A model generated the notes under the pieces. It had not been told where the DNA came from, ran no database searches, and was given only the letters and a program-made list of their open reading frames with translations. A stretch of 26,157 nucleotides of DNA from Methylomarinum sp050304855 (lineage in GTDB: Bacteria; Pseudomonadota; Gammaproteobacteria; Methylococcales; Methylomonadaceae), in contig JBNLEI010000277.1 of NCBI GenBank assembly GCA_050304855.1, forward strand, positions 1-26,157, read 5' to 3'. Both the position numbers and the translations under genes were made by a program. Positions within the stretch are counted from its first letter, which is position 1. Every line of letters begins with the position of its first letter. Positions 7,355 to 16,144 of this stretch are shown here, piece by piece.

Positions 7355-8887
7355 TCATTTTTTCCGCTCTCGGCCACCGACAAACAATTCATAGGCCGGA
7401 TTGGCTGTTTCGTCCTGATAAGCGAATCCTTGGATCTCCAGCGTTGATTGAAACGCTTTGCGCTCCGCTTTCGGCATTTGTAAACCCATCAAGACTTTAC
7501 CGAAGGCCGCGCCGTGATTACGATAATGGAACATGCTGATGTTCCAGCGACAACCCAACGACATCAGGAATTTCAGCAGCGCGCCCGGACGCTCGGGAAA
7601 CTGCAAGCTATAGACCTGCTCATTTAATTCGCAAGGAGCATGGCCGCCAACCATATAACGGATATGATCCTTAGCCAGTTCGTTTTCGGTCATATCCGTC
7701 ACTTCGAATCCCTCTTCTTGCAATTGAGCAATCACATTCGCCCGATCGTTTTCCTCTCCACCACTGCTGATGCCGACGAAAACCTGGGCCATACTGTTAT
7801 CGAAATAACGGTAATTGAATTCGGTAATGTTACGTTTCCCCAGGAGTTTGCAGAACTGAAGGAAGCTACCCGGAACTTCTGGAATCGCTACTGCCAGCAA
7901 TATCTCCCGATGCTCGCCGACTTGCGTACGTTCGGCGACATAGCGCAAACGATCGAAATTGATATTGGCTCCGCTCTCAATCGCCACCAGGGTTTGTCCG
8001 CTCGTCTCCCGACGCTCCACGTATTTTTTCAGCCCGGCCAAAGCCAACGCACCGGCTGGCTCGGCAACGGAACGGGTATCGTCGAAAATATCTTTGATGG
8101 CTGCACAAATTTCATCGGTATTCACCACAACCACTTCATCGACATATCGATGAGCCAAGCGAAAAGGCTCCTTGCCAACCTGCTTAACCGCAACACCGTC
8201 GGCAAACAAACCAACTTGTTTGATGGTGACACGCCGTTTGGCGATCAATGCTCTGTTGAGACAATCTGCGTCATCAGGCTCCACACCGATAACTTTGATT
8301 TCAGGACGAACGAATTTTACGTAAGCGGCAATTCCGGCGATCAATCCGCCACCGCCGACCGGAACGAAAATCGCATCGATATCGCCGTTATACTGCCGCA
8401 AGATTTCCATGCCCACCGTACCTTGCCCGGCAATCACTTCGGGATCGTCATAGGGATGAACGAAGGTCATGCCTTTTTCCTCGGCCAATTGTTTGGCATA
8501 TAGATAGGCATCATCGTAGCTATCGCCGTGTAAAACGGCTTTCGCTCCGCGCGCCTTGACCGATTCCACTTTGATTTCCGGTGTGGTTTTAGGCATTACA
8601 ATCAATGCCTTTATCCCCAGCTTTTTAGCCGAAAGAGCGACACCCTGGGCGTGGTTGCCAGCCGATGCCGCAATGACACCTTTGGCTCGTTCCTCCTCAC
8701 TTAGAGAAGCAATTTTATTGTAAGCACCGCGTAGTTTAAACGAAAAAACCGGCTGCAAATCTTCGCGCTTTAAATAAACCTGATTATTCAACCGCTCCGA
8801 CAGCAGCGGGGCGAAATCCAGCGGACTTTCCAGCGCCACATCATAGACCTTAGCCTTTAAGATTCTTTCTATATATCGTTGTATCAT
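7355..8887 (-). CDS. ilvA: IlvA, biosynthetic threonine deaminase
   Basis: PLP enzyme converting threonine to 2-oxobutanoate and ammonia, the committed step to isoleucine. The 510 residues match the long biosynthetic form. The PLP lysine is K51 in SFKLRGAYNK, ASAGNHAQG binds substrate, and the phosphate loop is PVGGGGLIAG (176-185). Two ACT-like regulatory repeats follow at about 328-402 and 424-503, the second with FPERPGALLKFL, so isoleucine inhibition with valine relief is expected. The catabolic form lacks these repeats. It is divergent from rpiA across 177 bp. A GATAAT with a TGG extension (8929 down to 8924) is a possible -10 element, though I see no good -35. No isoleucine-rich attenuator peptide is visible before it. 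Confidence 0.97.
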   Translation of the reverse strand: MIQRYIERILKAKVYDVALESPLDFAPLLSERLNNQVYLKREDLQPVFSFKLRGAYNKIASLSEEERAKGVIAASAGNHAQGVALSAKKLGIKALIVMPKTTPEIKVESVKARGAKAVLHGDSYDDAYLYAKQLAEEKGMTFVHPYDDPEVIAGQGTVGMEILRQYNGDIDAIFVPVGGGGLIAGIAAYVKFVRPEIKVIGVEPDDADCLNRALIAKRRVTIKQVGLFADGVAVKQVGKEPFRLAHRYVDEVVVVNTDEICAAIKDIFDDTRSVAEPAGALALAGLKKYVERRETSGQTLVAIESGANINFDRLRYVAERTQVGEHREILLAVAIPEVPGSFLQFCKLLGKRNITEFNYRYFDNSMAQVFVGISSGGEENDRANVIAQLQEEGFEVTDMTENELAKDHIRYMVGGHAPCELNEQVYSLQFPERPGALLKFLMSLGCRWNISMFHYRNHGAAFGKVLMGLQMPKAERKAFQSTLEIQGFAYQDETANPAYELFVGGRERKK

Positions 8888-8959
8888 TATTTTAAACAGC
8901 TGAAAAATTGGCCCTTTTGCGTTATTATCCCATACAATTTATGAAAAGTAGGATAAGCC

Positions 8960-9025
8960 ATGTGTTCGGCGGTTGTTGCGCCGAGCGAAAGTCCGCGTGC
9001 ATATATACATCGGATTTTGTTCTAA
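8960..9025 (+). CDS. Possible 21-codon leader ORF in the ilvA-rpiA gap
   Basis: ATG at 8960 opens a frame reading MCSAVVAPSESPRAYIHRIL plus F, and closes with TAA at 9023-9025. An AGGA lies six bases before the ATG and a TACAAT -10-like box lies at 8933-8938. The frame spans a strong hairpin (8965-8985) and ends 39 bp before rpiA. The peptide has no run of one amino acid, so it is not a classic attenuator. It could equally be chance; conservation in relatives would decide. Confidence 0.22.
   Translation: MCSAVVAPSESPRAYIHRILF
8965..8985 (+). promoter_or_regulatory. Hairpin in the ilvA-rpiA intergenic region
   Basis: TTCGGCG and CGCCGAG pair as six Watson-Crick pairs plus a terminal U-G (as RNA on the plus strand) around the loop GTTGTTG. 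The 177-bp gap is otherwise AT-rich, so this GC-rich hairpin stands out. It is about 80 bases upstream of the rpiA start and would lie in an rpiA leader if transcription begins near 8945. No U-run follows, so it is not an intrinsic terminator. Confidence 0.4.
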
Positions 9026-9064
9026 TCGAAAAAAGATATAACACTCAATCATTAGGAAGAAAAA

Positions 9065-9721
9065 ATGACTCAAGATGAATTAAAAAAACAAGTTGCCGCT
9101 GCCGCTCTGGAATACGTTAAAGGCCTACCTATCATCGGCGTGGGCACCGGTTCAACGGTCAATTTTTTTATCGAAATGCTAGCCGACATTAAAAACGACA
9201 TCGAAGGTGCGCTCTCCAGCTCTGAAGCCACAACTCAACGGCTGAAAAATATCGGTATACCGGTTCTGGACCTGAACAGCGTCGACGGCGTGGAAGTTTA
9301 TGTGGACGGCGCCGACGAAGTCGACCCGAACAAAAAATTGGTCAAAGGCGGAGGCGGTGCGTTAACTCGAGAAAAGATCATCGCCGCAGCGAGCAAAAAA
9401 TTCGTCTGCATCGTCGACGAATCGAAATGCGTTGACGTATTAGGCAAATTCCCGCTACCGGTCGAAGTCATTCCTATGGCTCGTAGCTACGTCGCGCGGG
9501 AAATGATCAAACTGGGCGGCCGTCCGGTCTGGCGCGAGGACTATTTCACCGACAACGGCAATGAAATCCTGGATGTTCATGATATGCAAATTACCAACCC
9601 GATGGAAATGGAGCGCATTATCAACGATATCACCGGCGTGGTGACCAACGGCCTTTTCGCCCACCGCGACGCCGATGTTGTATTAATCGGCAAAGGCAAC
9701 AAGGTCGAAACGGTTCAATAA
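9065..9721 (+). CDS. rpiA: RpiA, ribose-5-phosphate isomerase A
   Basis: Interconverts ribose-5-phosphate and ribulose-5-phosphate; in the pentose phosphate pathway, and in a methanotroph also in regenerating the ribulose monophosphate acceptor. The 218 residues equal the family length. GVGTGSTVNFF (25-35) is the phosphate loop. The catalytic cluster D81, D84, K94 and E103 falls in VDGADEVD and KGGGGALTREK at the same numbers as in E. coli. A strong AGGAAG site precedes the ATG. It is divergent from ilvA and convergent with gspD, 55 bp away. Confidence 0.97.
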   Translation: MTQDELKKQVAAAALEYVKGLPIIGVGTGSTVNFFIEMLADIKNDIEGALSSSEATTQRLKNIGIPVLDLNSVDGVEVYVDGADEVDPNKKLVKGGGGALTREKIIAAASKKFVCIVDESKCVDVLGKFPLPVEVIPMARSYVAREMIKLGGRPVWREDYFTDNGNEILDVHDMQITNPMEMERIINDITGVVTNGLFAHRDADVVLIGKGNKVETVQ

Positions 9722-9735
9722 CTTTATGCCATTGT

Positions 9736-9768
9736 CCATCACCGGCGGCAACGCGACATCGGTGATGG
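9736..9768. terminator. Inverted repeat between rpiA and gspD, possible bidirectional terminator
   Basis: CCATCACCG (9736-9744) is perfectly repeated in inverse as CGGTGATGG (9760-9768) around a 15-base loop. It sits between the convergent stops of rpiA (9721) and gspD (9777), the right place to end both transcripts. Neither strand has a U-run after the stem, so it may be a 3'-end-protecting stem or a Rho-linked end rather than a classic intrinsic terminator. Confidence 0.45.
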
Positions 9769-9776
9769 GCAATCAG

Positions 9777-11915
9777 TTATAATTCTTCGGCAATTTCCGC
9801 CGGCTCTTCATAAATCCCCGTCAATTTGCGCTTAAACTCGTCCGTAACCAGGCGCCCGTCCTGTTTGGTAGCGACGACGCGGGGTGTAATCAACACAACC
9901 AGCTCGGTTTTATTCTTATTCTTAGTCGTACTACCAAACAGCGGTCCGATTAAAGGCAATTCGTGTAATATCGGAATACCGCTTTTATTAAATTCATCCT
10001 TTTCATCGATCAATCCGCCCAAAACGACAGTCTCTCCGCTCTGAACCGCAACTGTACTTTGTATTTGCCGTTGTTGAAATGACGGCGATCTGATTCCAAG
10101 TACCGACTGGTCAAGCACGTCATCGGCTTTCTGATCAATTTCCATAATCACCAAACCACTGGCATTGACTCTTGGCCTAACCGTTAAGGTAATACCGGTA
10201 TCCCGCATTTGAATAGTATTGGTAACGACGTTGTCATTACCGCCGCTGGTATTGGTCGACTCCGATGTCAATACCGGAACTTCCTGGCCGACTTGAATGG
10301 TTGCTTCCTGATTATTGAGCACCATCAAAGAAGGTGCAGATATCACATTCGCCTTGTTATCAGTAGCCGCGGCATCCAAAACAGCCCGAATATCCCCGGA
10401 ATTACTGATGAACGCATAACTAAACCCGCCGCTGGCTGCTGCGGCAGCTGTTGTCGCCGCATCAGTGAACAAAGCCCCATCGGAGCTTGCCGCGTTCTGC
10501 CCCCCATTATTATGACTCAGGAACCATTTAATACCGTATTGCAATTCATCTTTGAGCGTCACCTCAATAATGGTCGCATCGATCAGAACTTGCAATGGCA
10601 TAACGTCCAACTGCTTAATAACGTTATGAATAATCTGATATTCCTGCGCAGTGGCAACGATAATCAATGCATTATTGATTTCATCCGGAATGATTTTGAC
10701 GTCGCCGATATTATCCAACGAAACCGCTTTTTGGCTTGCCGGGGATGAAACCGTCTTATTATTTATATCACCTGCTTTTTTATTCGTCACTTCAACGGAT
10801 TTCCGTCCTGCCGCGACAGAAGCCGGCTTGTTTGACCGCCCGCCCTGACTGAAAATTTCATTCAATGTCGTCGCCAATTCCACCGCATCGACGTGTTGCG
10901 CCCGGTAAACATTAACACCGCCACCCGCCGTCGTATTGGTTCGATCCAGTCTTAAGACCCAGCGTTCGATTTCCTTTAAAATCGCAGCACGATGAGTAAT
11001 CGCCAAAATGGCATTAAGCCGTTCGATTTCTATAAACCGAATAAAACTGCCGGCGCTCTCTTTACCTTTTTTGTTGAATATTTGCTCCAGTTCCTCGATC
11101 AATTTAGAGGACTCGACATTCTGCACCGGAAACAAACCGAATGATCGCCCTTTCATCATATCCACGTCGAAAGCATTGACCATATCCATAGCCCGCGCCA
11201 ATTCCGAGGCTGTCCCGGCAATCAACATGATGTTCCGATCGCTGTCGACATGAAGAACGGTTTTTTCTTCCATAAGCGGCTTAATAATTTCGCTTAAATC
11301 TTCAACACCGACATTTTTGACGGGTATAACCCTGATCTGATAACCAGCAGCTATCTTAGCGTTTTTGCCGTAGCCGACAAAAGCACTATCGGTTAACACT
11401 TCGGAAGCAGGTTTTATCTGATAAATACCATCCTGATAAACCATTGCCGCATTATTGACTTGTAACAGCATTTCCAAAGTCGGCAGCAATTCCGGCCTAC
11501 TTAAAGGCTGACTGGTCTGCAAAGTGACCTTGCCCCCGACCTTAGGACTCAATAAATAATTTTCATTCAAAATATCGCTTAATATGACTTTAGCGACTTC
11601 GCCCAAATCGGCATCGTCGAAATTGAGACTGTATTCACCTTTGCCACGCCCTTTCTGTTGTAACCGACCAGCTGATTTTTGAAGAATATATTGATCATTA
11701 CCGGGGTAAAGCTCTATTTTGGAATCATCGCCTTCGCCTTCTGTTGTTGCAGTATTACTCAACTCCTGATAGATAATTTTCTGCTGCTCGGCAACTTCTC
11801 CTGAACGCACTGGGTTCAACGGCATTTTTTCATGTAACGGGGGCCCCATAAGTTCACATCCGGACGCCGTCAGGACTAGCGCTAAGACCAAAGGTGCTTG
11901 TAAATTGTTACTCAT
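9777..11915 (-). CDS. gspD: GspD (XpsD-type), type II secretion outer-membrane secretin
   Basis: Forms the outer-membrane channel of the type II secretion system. The 712 residues start with a lipoprotein signal ending LTASGC (Cys20), as in Xanthomonas XpsD, so it may reach the outer membrane without a separate pilotin. Domains in order: a charged linker (21-94), N0 (about 95-168), N1 (193-255), N2 (257-325), N3 (333-438) interrupted by a Lys/Ser/Ala-rich insert (358-400), and the secretin barrel (440-682) with VPVLTSES, RDTGITLTVRPRV, VVLGGLIDEK and ELPLIGPLFG. Residues 470-497 form an Ala/Ser/Gly-rich gate-region loop. The C-terminal tail is acidic. It is the last gene of the cluster, 11 bp after the GspC-like gene. 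Confidence 0.97.
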   Translation of the reverse strand: MSNNLQAPLVLALVLTASGCELMGPPLHEKMPLNPVRSGEVAEQQKIIYQELSNTATTEGEGDDSKIELYPGNDQYILQKSAGRLQQKGRGKGEYSLNFDDADLGEVAKVILSDILNENYLLSPKVGGKVTLQTSQPLSRPELLPTLEMLLQVNNAAMVYQDGIYQIKPASEVLTDSAFVGYGKNAKIAAGYQIRVIPVKNVGVEDLSEIIKPLMEEKTVLHVDSDRNIMLIAGTASELARAMDMVNAFDVDMMKGRSFGLFPVQNVESSKLIEELEQIFNKKGKESAGSFIRFIEIERLNAILAITHRAAILKEIERWVLRLDRTNTTAGGGVNVYRAQHVDAVELATTLNEIFSQGGRSNKPASVAAGRKSVEVTNKKAGDINNKTVSSPASQKAVSLDNIGDVKIIPDEINNALIIVATAQEYQIIHNVIKQLDVMPLQVLIDATIIEVTLKDELQYGIKWFLSHNNGGQNAASSDGALFTDAATTAAAAASGGFSYAFISNSGDIRAVLDAAATDNKANVISAPSLMVLNNQEATIQVGQEVPVLTSESTNTSGGNDNVVTNTIQMRDTGITLTVRPRVNASGLVIMEIDQKADDVLDQSVLGIRSPSFQQRQIQSTVAVQSGETVVLGGLIDEKDEFNKSGIPILHELPLIGPLFGSTTKNKNKTELVVLITPRVVATKQDGRLVTDEFKRKLTGIYEEPAEIAEEL

Positions 11916-11926
11916 CTTTTCATTTC

Positions 11927-12472
11927 TCAGGATTTAGGTATTATTTTTTCCGGACGCTTTATTGGTATAGGGGGCGATGCCGGCTGAAGCTTTGGTTTTC
12001 TCAACATCAGTGTCTGTAGTTTGCCATCCCTTTCAAGAAGAACATTGTCGGAACGGATCTCTTTCAGAAGCCAGCCGGAAATGTCGTCACCTTGTATTTT
12101 CTTTAAATACGTTTTATCAGAGCCGGATCTGCTAAACATAGCAGTCATTTGACCCTCGACCCTATAAATCCCCATCAAAATTAAATCGTCAACGTTTTCC
12201 ACTTCCAGGCTGTCTGTTTCTTCTTCCTCTTCAGTTACCGGTCTCCGCCCTTCAATAAATAATGGTCTATCACCCATATCCGAGTAGGTTTCAAGTGCTT
12301 GAACAGAAAATTGTATTTCCGGCAACGCCACTTCCGAGACTTCCTCTTCTCCGCTTACGGATCCAGCCGATATCGGATTTTCTGCCGAACCTAGAAAGAT
12401 CCATTCCAGCATCAAAATAATCACCAGCACCAAGCAAACGGCAACTTGTAACTTGATCAAATTCTTGTTCAT
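11927..12472 (-). CDS. gspC: GspC/XpsN-type type II secretion inner-membrane protein
   Basis: Links the inner-membrane platform to the secretin. The 181-residue protein has one membrane helix (about 7-28), a long acidic periplasmic linker with an EEEEE run near 81, and a compact homology region (about 95-158) with LILMGIYR, TAMFSR and DDISGWLLKEI, then a Pro/Lys-rich tail. The homology region is the part of GspC that touches the secretin N0 domain. There is no PDZ or coiled-coil domain, so it matches the short XpsN protein that takes the GspC role in Xanthomonas, and the position between M and D is the same. It overlaps gspM by 4 bp (ATGA). Confidence 0.82.
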   Translation of the reverse strand: MNKNLIKLQVAVCLVLVIILMLEWIFLGSAENPISAGSVSGEEEVSEVALPEIQFSVQALETYSDMGDRPLFIEGRRPVTEEEEETDSLEVENVDDLILMGIYRVEGQMTAMFSRSGSDKTYLKKIQGDDISGWLLKEIRSDNVLLERDGKLQTLMLRKPKLQPASPPIPIKRPEKIIPKS

Positions 12473-13056
12473 GAAGATTCGGCCCTCATGAAGCTGACAG
12501 CTTGGAAATTAACATTGAGTCGGTTACTGGGTTCTATCTGGCGAGTCTTTCTGTTACGTCTGCCGCGTTCTGAACGAACATCGATCTGATCGACAATCAC
12601 AATGGGTACTGAAGATTCGATTTCATGCAACACATTACGCAAGACCTCAATATCGCCCGACATTCTGACTTTAATCATAATCCGATTGAACCCTCCTTGC
12701 GTACTATTAGGCAAAACCTGGGTGCTGGTCAACTCGCCGCCCGCTTGGGAAACCACCGACTTAATAAATTTCTGCAATTCCGCCGAAGCCAGCGCAATCG
12801 TACCGTGATTACTAAAATATCCCTGCGCATTGTATTGCTGCTTAATACGCTCAATACTTTTCGAGACAGACTCTTTTCTGGCTGCAATTTGTTGATAGCG
12901 GTTCAGCCTAAAAGCCAACTCCTTTTTTTCTTCATGATATGCCAATCCAGATGAAATCAACGGCATTATCGCCACGAATATCACCAGTATGATCAAAATC
13001 AACAACAAACCAACGGCAAGCCAGCGCTGATAGTTCAATTCATTCCACATCAGCAT
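12469..13056 (-). CDS. gspM: GspM (XpsM-type), type II secretion inner-membrane protein
   Basis: Bitopic assembly-platform protein that partners GspL. It has 195 residues with a short cytoplasmic end, a membrane helix (about 13-34), a coiled-coil stretch (about 37-72) rich in K, E and R, and a ferredoxin-like periplasmic domain (about 85-190), including a strand-helix-strand around MSGDIEVLRNVLHEIES. It resembles the Xps-type M family rather than the enterobacterial one. GAGGAG lies just before the first ATG; a second ATG two codons later is possible. Its start overlaps the end of gspL by 17 bp. Confidence 0.86.
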   Translation of the reverse strand: MLMWNELNYQRWLAVGLLLILIILVIFVAIMPLISSGLAYHEEKKELAFRLNRYQQIAARKESVSKSIERIKQQYNAQGYFSNHGTIALASAELQKFIKSVVSQAGGELTSTQVLPNSTQGGFNRIMIKVRMSGDIEVLRNVLHEIESSVPIVIVDQIDVRSERGRRNRKTRQIEPSNRLNVNFQAVSFMRAESS

Positions 13057-14149
13057 CTTTCTCCTCTGAGGCGTTCACCTGCAAACTGATCTGAAAACGC
13101 TCCTGCCCCGTTCTTTTATCTTGAGTCAATGGTGAGACGAAACGGACGTTACTGAACAACGGCGACGCTTCCAAAATCCCGATCAACGCCGATGCAGTTG
13201 GAGATTGACCTTGAATCTGCAAACGATCGTTACTGTATTGTAAATGCGTTAGCCAAGTGTCATCACCGATCAATTTACTTAAGGCATTGATCAATTCCGT
13301 CAAAGGCGGCGTACTGTTTTTGGTTTTGATCAGGCGTGATGTTTCGTCAATGATCTCATCGATTTCCATTTGCCGTGACTGAACGATACGCGTGTCATTT
13401 TCCAATTCTTCTATTTGCTGTTTCAACGCAGTCACAATCTGCTCTTCATGCCAAACCGGATAAACGAATGCCGCAATCGTTAACAGCAAGACTATGAGAG
13501 CCATTGACCCATTCAACAACTGCATCATTTTATCGGTCGACGGTCTTTGTTCCTCAGGCAATAAATTATACGGCTCAAAATCCTCCTCAAAATCATTCGC
13601 CGCCCCTTCGTAATCAACAGCAACAGGATAAATGCCGATGTTTTTCAACGACTGTAACAGATGGTCTAGTTTTATCTTGGGCGTCAGAGCCAACAACACT
13701 TTGATTTGACCATTTTCTTCCTTGCCCAAAGGTTTGATAGCACTATAAACCTGCTCAGACTTGAAAGGCGTATATTTATCCATTTCAAAGCCCACAACCT
13801 GGTCCAGGTTTTCTTTCGCAGCAGCAGGCAAATACAACAACTTGCCGATAGCCTGTTCGCCGGTTAGCCTCAAAACACAGCGCGCTTTTTCCAGTTCGAC
13901 GTGATCTTTTTTTAACTGGGCATAAAGCTCATCAGTTTCCTCGCTGAGCGCCAGTTCGCCTATCGGCTTGTTTTTGCCATTTTCCATTCGGCTAAAACTT
14001 AACTTTTCTTGATCCACTGTCAAAAATACATATTCCGACTGGTCGCTCAACCATTGACGGACTTTTTCCGGCAACAGAAAGGACAGCTCTCTGCCCCACC
14101 AGCGGAAAAAACGCTTTAAATCAAAGTCAATATTGCTGTCCAGATTCAT
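13040..14149 (-). CDS. gspL: GspL (XpsL-type), type II secretion platform protein
   Basis: Couples the GspE ATPase to the inner-membrane platform. Of its 369 residues, about 38-200 form the cytoplasmic actin-like domain that contacts GspE, with VVGFEMDKYTPF near 118-129 as a recognisable PilM/GspL motif. One membrane helix lies at about 212-230. A coiled coil (235-275) and a PilN-like periplasmic ferredoxin fold (to about 360) follow. This layout is a PilM-PilN-like fusion, standard for GspL. It overlaps gspK by 23 bp and gspM by 17 bp; both overlaps imply coupled translation. Confidence 0.92.
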   Translation of the reverse strand: MNLDSNIDFDLKRFFRWWGRELSFLLPEKVRQWLSDQSEYVFLTVDQEKLSFSRMENGKNKPIGELALSEETDELYAQLKKDHVELEKARCVLRLTGEQAIGKLLYLPAAAKENLDQVVGFEMDKYTPFKSEQVYSAIKPLGKEENGQIKVLLALTPKIKLDHLLQSLKNIGIYPVAVDYEGAANDFEEDFEPYNLLPEEQRPSTDKMMQLLNGSMALIVLLLTIAAFVYPVWHEEQIVTALKQQIEELENDTRIVQSRQMEIDEIIDETSRLIKTKNSTPPLTELINALSKLIGDDTWLTHLQYSNDRLQIQGQSPTASALIGILEASPLFSNVRFVSPLTQDKRTGQERFQISLQVNASEEKDADVE

Positions 14150-15083
14150 CTTGTTCGGTCACTAATAATTGCTCCATCTCGTCGTTGAACAATGAAGCCT
14201 CCTGATATGTCTGTTGCCAGTTCAGTATTTGAAAAGGCGTCGAAAAACTGTCGGCCGCTTTTTTTATCATCACTTTAATGCCCGCATGAGCCTCACTCCC
14301 AAGGCGGGCTTGCACCATCACAGTATAGACGCCATCGTTTGCCCCCGACTGATTTCCCGAGCCCTCGGCCAGTGGTAAATCGGGAGCCGGCAGCCCTAAA
14401 CGCGCATTCTCTACCCGCTGCGACAGAAAATCGTCCAGCACCGATCCATCAAGCCCGCCGAGAGCCTGTAATACTTCTCGCGACGCTAGCTGCAAATTAA
14501 CCTGCGCCTGACCGGAATAGACAGTAATCAATGGTTGCAACTGCTGATAAATCTCAGTAGTTATGCCTAGGACCATTTGCAACTCTTCCAGCCTTTGAAA
14601 TTCCTTGTTGGCTGGTCCATAACGCAGTCCGGCATCTTCATATTGCGGCTTTTCAGCGCCATTGATATATACCAAATCGTCACTGTCGCGCCAATCGATG
14701 ATGGCGCTAACTATCCCCTGCTGTTCTTCCATATCCGCCGATGTGGACTGCAATAAAGTTCTCAGTAATTCTTCGCTGGCCTTATTGATATCGATTTTGC
14801 CTTGTTCAGACCAAAGGCGAACGCGAATTTCAGCATCTCGATAAACACGCTGATAAATACTACCATCGGCTCGCCATCGCTTGTTTTCGTCAGCCAACAA
14901 TAGCATTTGTTGAGCAATAGCTAATCCCGTCTCAGCAACTGCCAGAACTTCGGCATTATTCTTTACGGCGCTGATTACCGTCGTTTCCCGGCGCATTGTC
15001 AGTGCAAAACTGCCGGCCATAATCGTCAACAGGCTCAACACCCAAATCACGATTACCATCGCCAAACCGTTCTGTTTCTTCAC
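14127..15083 (-). CDS. gspK: GspK, minor pseudopilin of type II secretion
   Basis: Large tip pseudopilin that with GspI and GspJ caps the pseudopilus. It has 318 residues. The prepilin leader is MKKQNG, then LAMVIVIWVLSLLTIMAG as the hydrophobic helix. The glutamate at +5 found in other pseudopilins is replaced by isoleucine, which is the normal GspK exception. The globular part contains WSEQGKIDINKAS and IIDWRDSDD, the helical insert typical of K proteins. It overlaps gspJ by 4 bp at ATGA. Confidence 0.93.
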   Translation of the reverse strand: MKKQNGLAMVIVIWVLSLLTIMAGSFALTMRRETTVISAVKNNAEVLAVAETGLAIAQQMLLLADENKRWRADGSIYQRVYRDAEIRVRLWSEQGKIDINKASEELLRTLLQSTSADMEEQQGIVSAIIDWRDSDDLVYINGAEKPQYEDAGLRYGPANKEFQRLEELQMVLGITTEIYQQLQPLITVYSGQAQVNLQLASREVLQALGGLDGSVLDDFLSQRVENARLGLPAPDLPLAEGSGNQSGANDGVYTVMVQARLGSEAHAGIKVMIKKAADSFSTPFQILNWQQTYQEASLFNDEMEQLLVTEQDESGQQY

Positions 15084-15742
15084 AGTTCCGGCTCCGGCTC
15101 CGCCTCATCCAATTTGACTTCAATATCATTATTGGCTGAAGCCAACCGAAGCGGAAAAATCATTTCCGGCCAATAACGGCCATCTTGCAGAACGATTTTG
15201 ATTTTGATCAAGGCCGGCAAAGACTCTTTTTCCAGCCAATTGTCTTCCCAATTGCCACCACCTTCTTCCTGGCCGAAGTATGAAAATTCAAAATCGGCGA
15301 CACGCTCCAGTAAAACAACCTCTTCCGGTTGCCACTGATCGTTTTCTTCGGTCGGATAAAAAGGAGTCACTGTCACCGTGATGGCATCTTTTTCCCGCTT
15401 GTCTGGACCGATCTGAAACAACTGCAACCCCTTACGCGCAGCGCTGGCCGGAAAAACCGATACAAACTGCATCCGATCAAGTTCGCCTTGAAAAGAAAAC
15501 CGTCGCTCATCATCCGAAAAATCATCCCATAACGGTCTGACATTGGTTAAATGACGTTTAAAAAACTGATAGACCACCGCTTTTTCATTAACTTGCAAAA
15601 TTTTGCTTTCGCCGGCATTCCAGCTCTCCGCGCTGATCTTAAAGCTACCAAACAATAAAACCACCATAATACTCAGCAATGTCATAGCCAACATAACTTC
15701 GAGCAATGTAAACCCGGAAGAAGCCAGCCGCACCCGGATCAT
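15080..15742 (-). CDS. gspJ: GspJ, minor pseudopilin of type II secretion
   Basis: Tip pseudopilin that binds GspI and GspK. It has 220 residues. The leader ends in SSG, followed by FTLLEVMLAMTLLSIM with Glu at +5, the prepilin peptidase and methylation signature. The body is rich in beta strands and acidic residues and ends in a run of E and P. It overlaps both neighbours, gspI and gspK, by 4 bp at ATGA. Confidence 0.93.
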   Translation of the reverse strand: MIRVRLASSGFTLLEVMLAMTLLSIMVVLLFGSFKISAESWNAGESKILQVNEKAVVYQFFKRHLTNVRPLWDDFSDDERRFSFQGELDRMQFVSVFPASAARKGLQLFQIGPDKREKDAITVTVTPFYPTEENDQWQPEEVVLLERVADFEFSYFGQEEGGGNWEDNWLEKESLPALIKIKIVLQDGRYWPEMIFPLRLASANNDIEVKLDEAEPEPEL

Positions 15743-16119
15743 TGAAGCGCACCAGTCTTAAGAGTATTTAACTCCAACATACGGCCATTTTCATCATCCC
15801 CCCATCGAACCGTTACGGTAACATCCATCAACATTGTTTGCGGAGCTTCGTCTAAAAGCGGCGGCGCCTCGTTGATAGTCACTCGCCAATCATATTTATC
15901 GACTTCAGTTCCCGAGATTTCTCCGATTACTAAAGGAGTTTCAATTCCGGTCTTGGCCATCAACGATTCGGCAATTTGAGTAGCAACAGTATATTCTTCG
16001 GCAACAATGGCCATGTTCACGCCTGAAGAAAATATTTTTAACAAAATGCCCAATGATATCGCCATAATGCTGAATGCGACCAAGACTTCCAGTAGGGAAA
16101 AACCTTTGCTGTTATGCAT
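15739..16119 (-). CDS. gspI: GspI, minor pseudopilin of type II secretion
   Basis: Small pseudopilin that starts pseudopilus assembly with GspJ and GspK. It has 126 residues. The leader MHNSKG is followed by FSLLEVLVAFSIMAISLGIL with Glu at +5. The C-terminal domain contains YDWRVTINEA and VTVRWGDDENGRMLELNTL, the short I-type fold. An AGGG lies upstream of the ATG. It follows gspH after a 59-bp gap, the only sizeable break between gsp genes. Confidence 0.93.
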   Translation of the reverse strand: MHNSKGFSLLEVLVAFSIMAISLGILLKIFSSGVNMAIVAEEYTVATQIAESLMAKTGIETPLVIGEISGTEVDKYDWRVTINEAPPLLDEAPQTMLMDVTVTVRWGDDENGRMLELNTLKTGALQ

Positions 16120-16130
16120 CAGACCCTGCC

Positions 16131-16144
16131 TCTATCGCGATAGA
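16131..16144. repeat. 14-bp perfect palindrome between gspH and gspI
   Basis: TCTATCGCGATAGA is its own reverse complement. It lies in the 59-bp gap between the gspH stop and the gspI start, while neighbouring gsp genes overlap or are at most 15 bp apart. Nearby TCGATA at 16151-16156 repeats part of it. It might be an operator or a small RNA stem; no U-run follows. Confidence 0.5.

Noticed and set aside
7640..8503. 287-codon open frame on the plus strand
   Set aside because: It lies wholly antisense to ilvA, whose PLP and ACT motifs are intact; the product has no recognisable motif.
14127..15083. Missing Glu+5 in the GspK prepilin helix
   Set aside because: Looked like a defect, but it is the normal state of GspK proteins.
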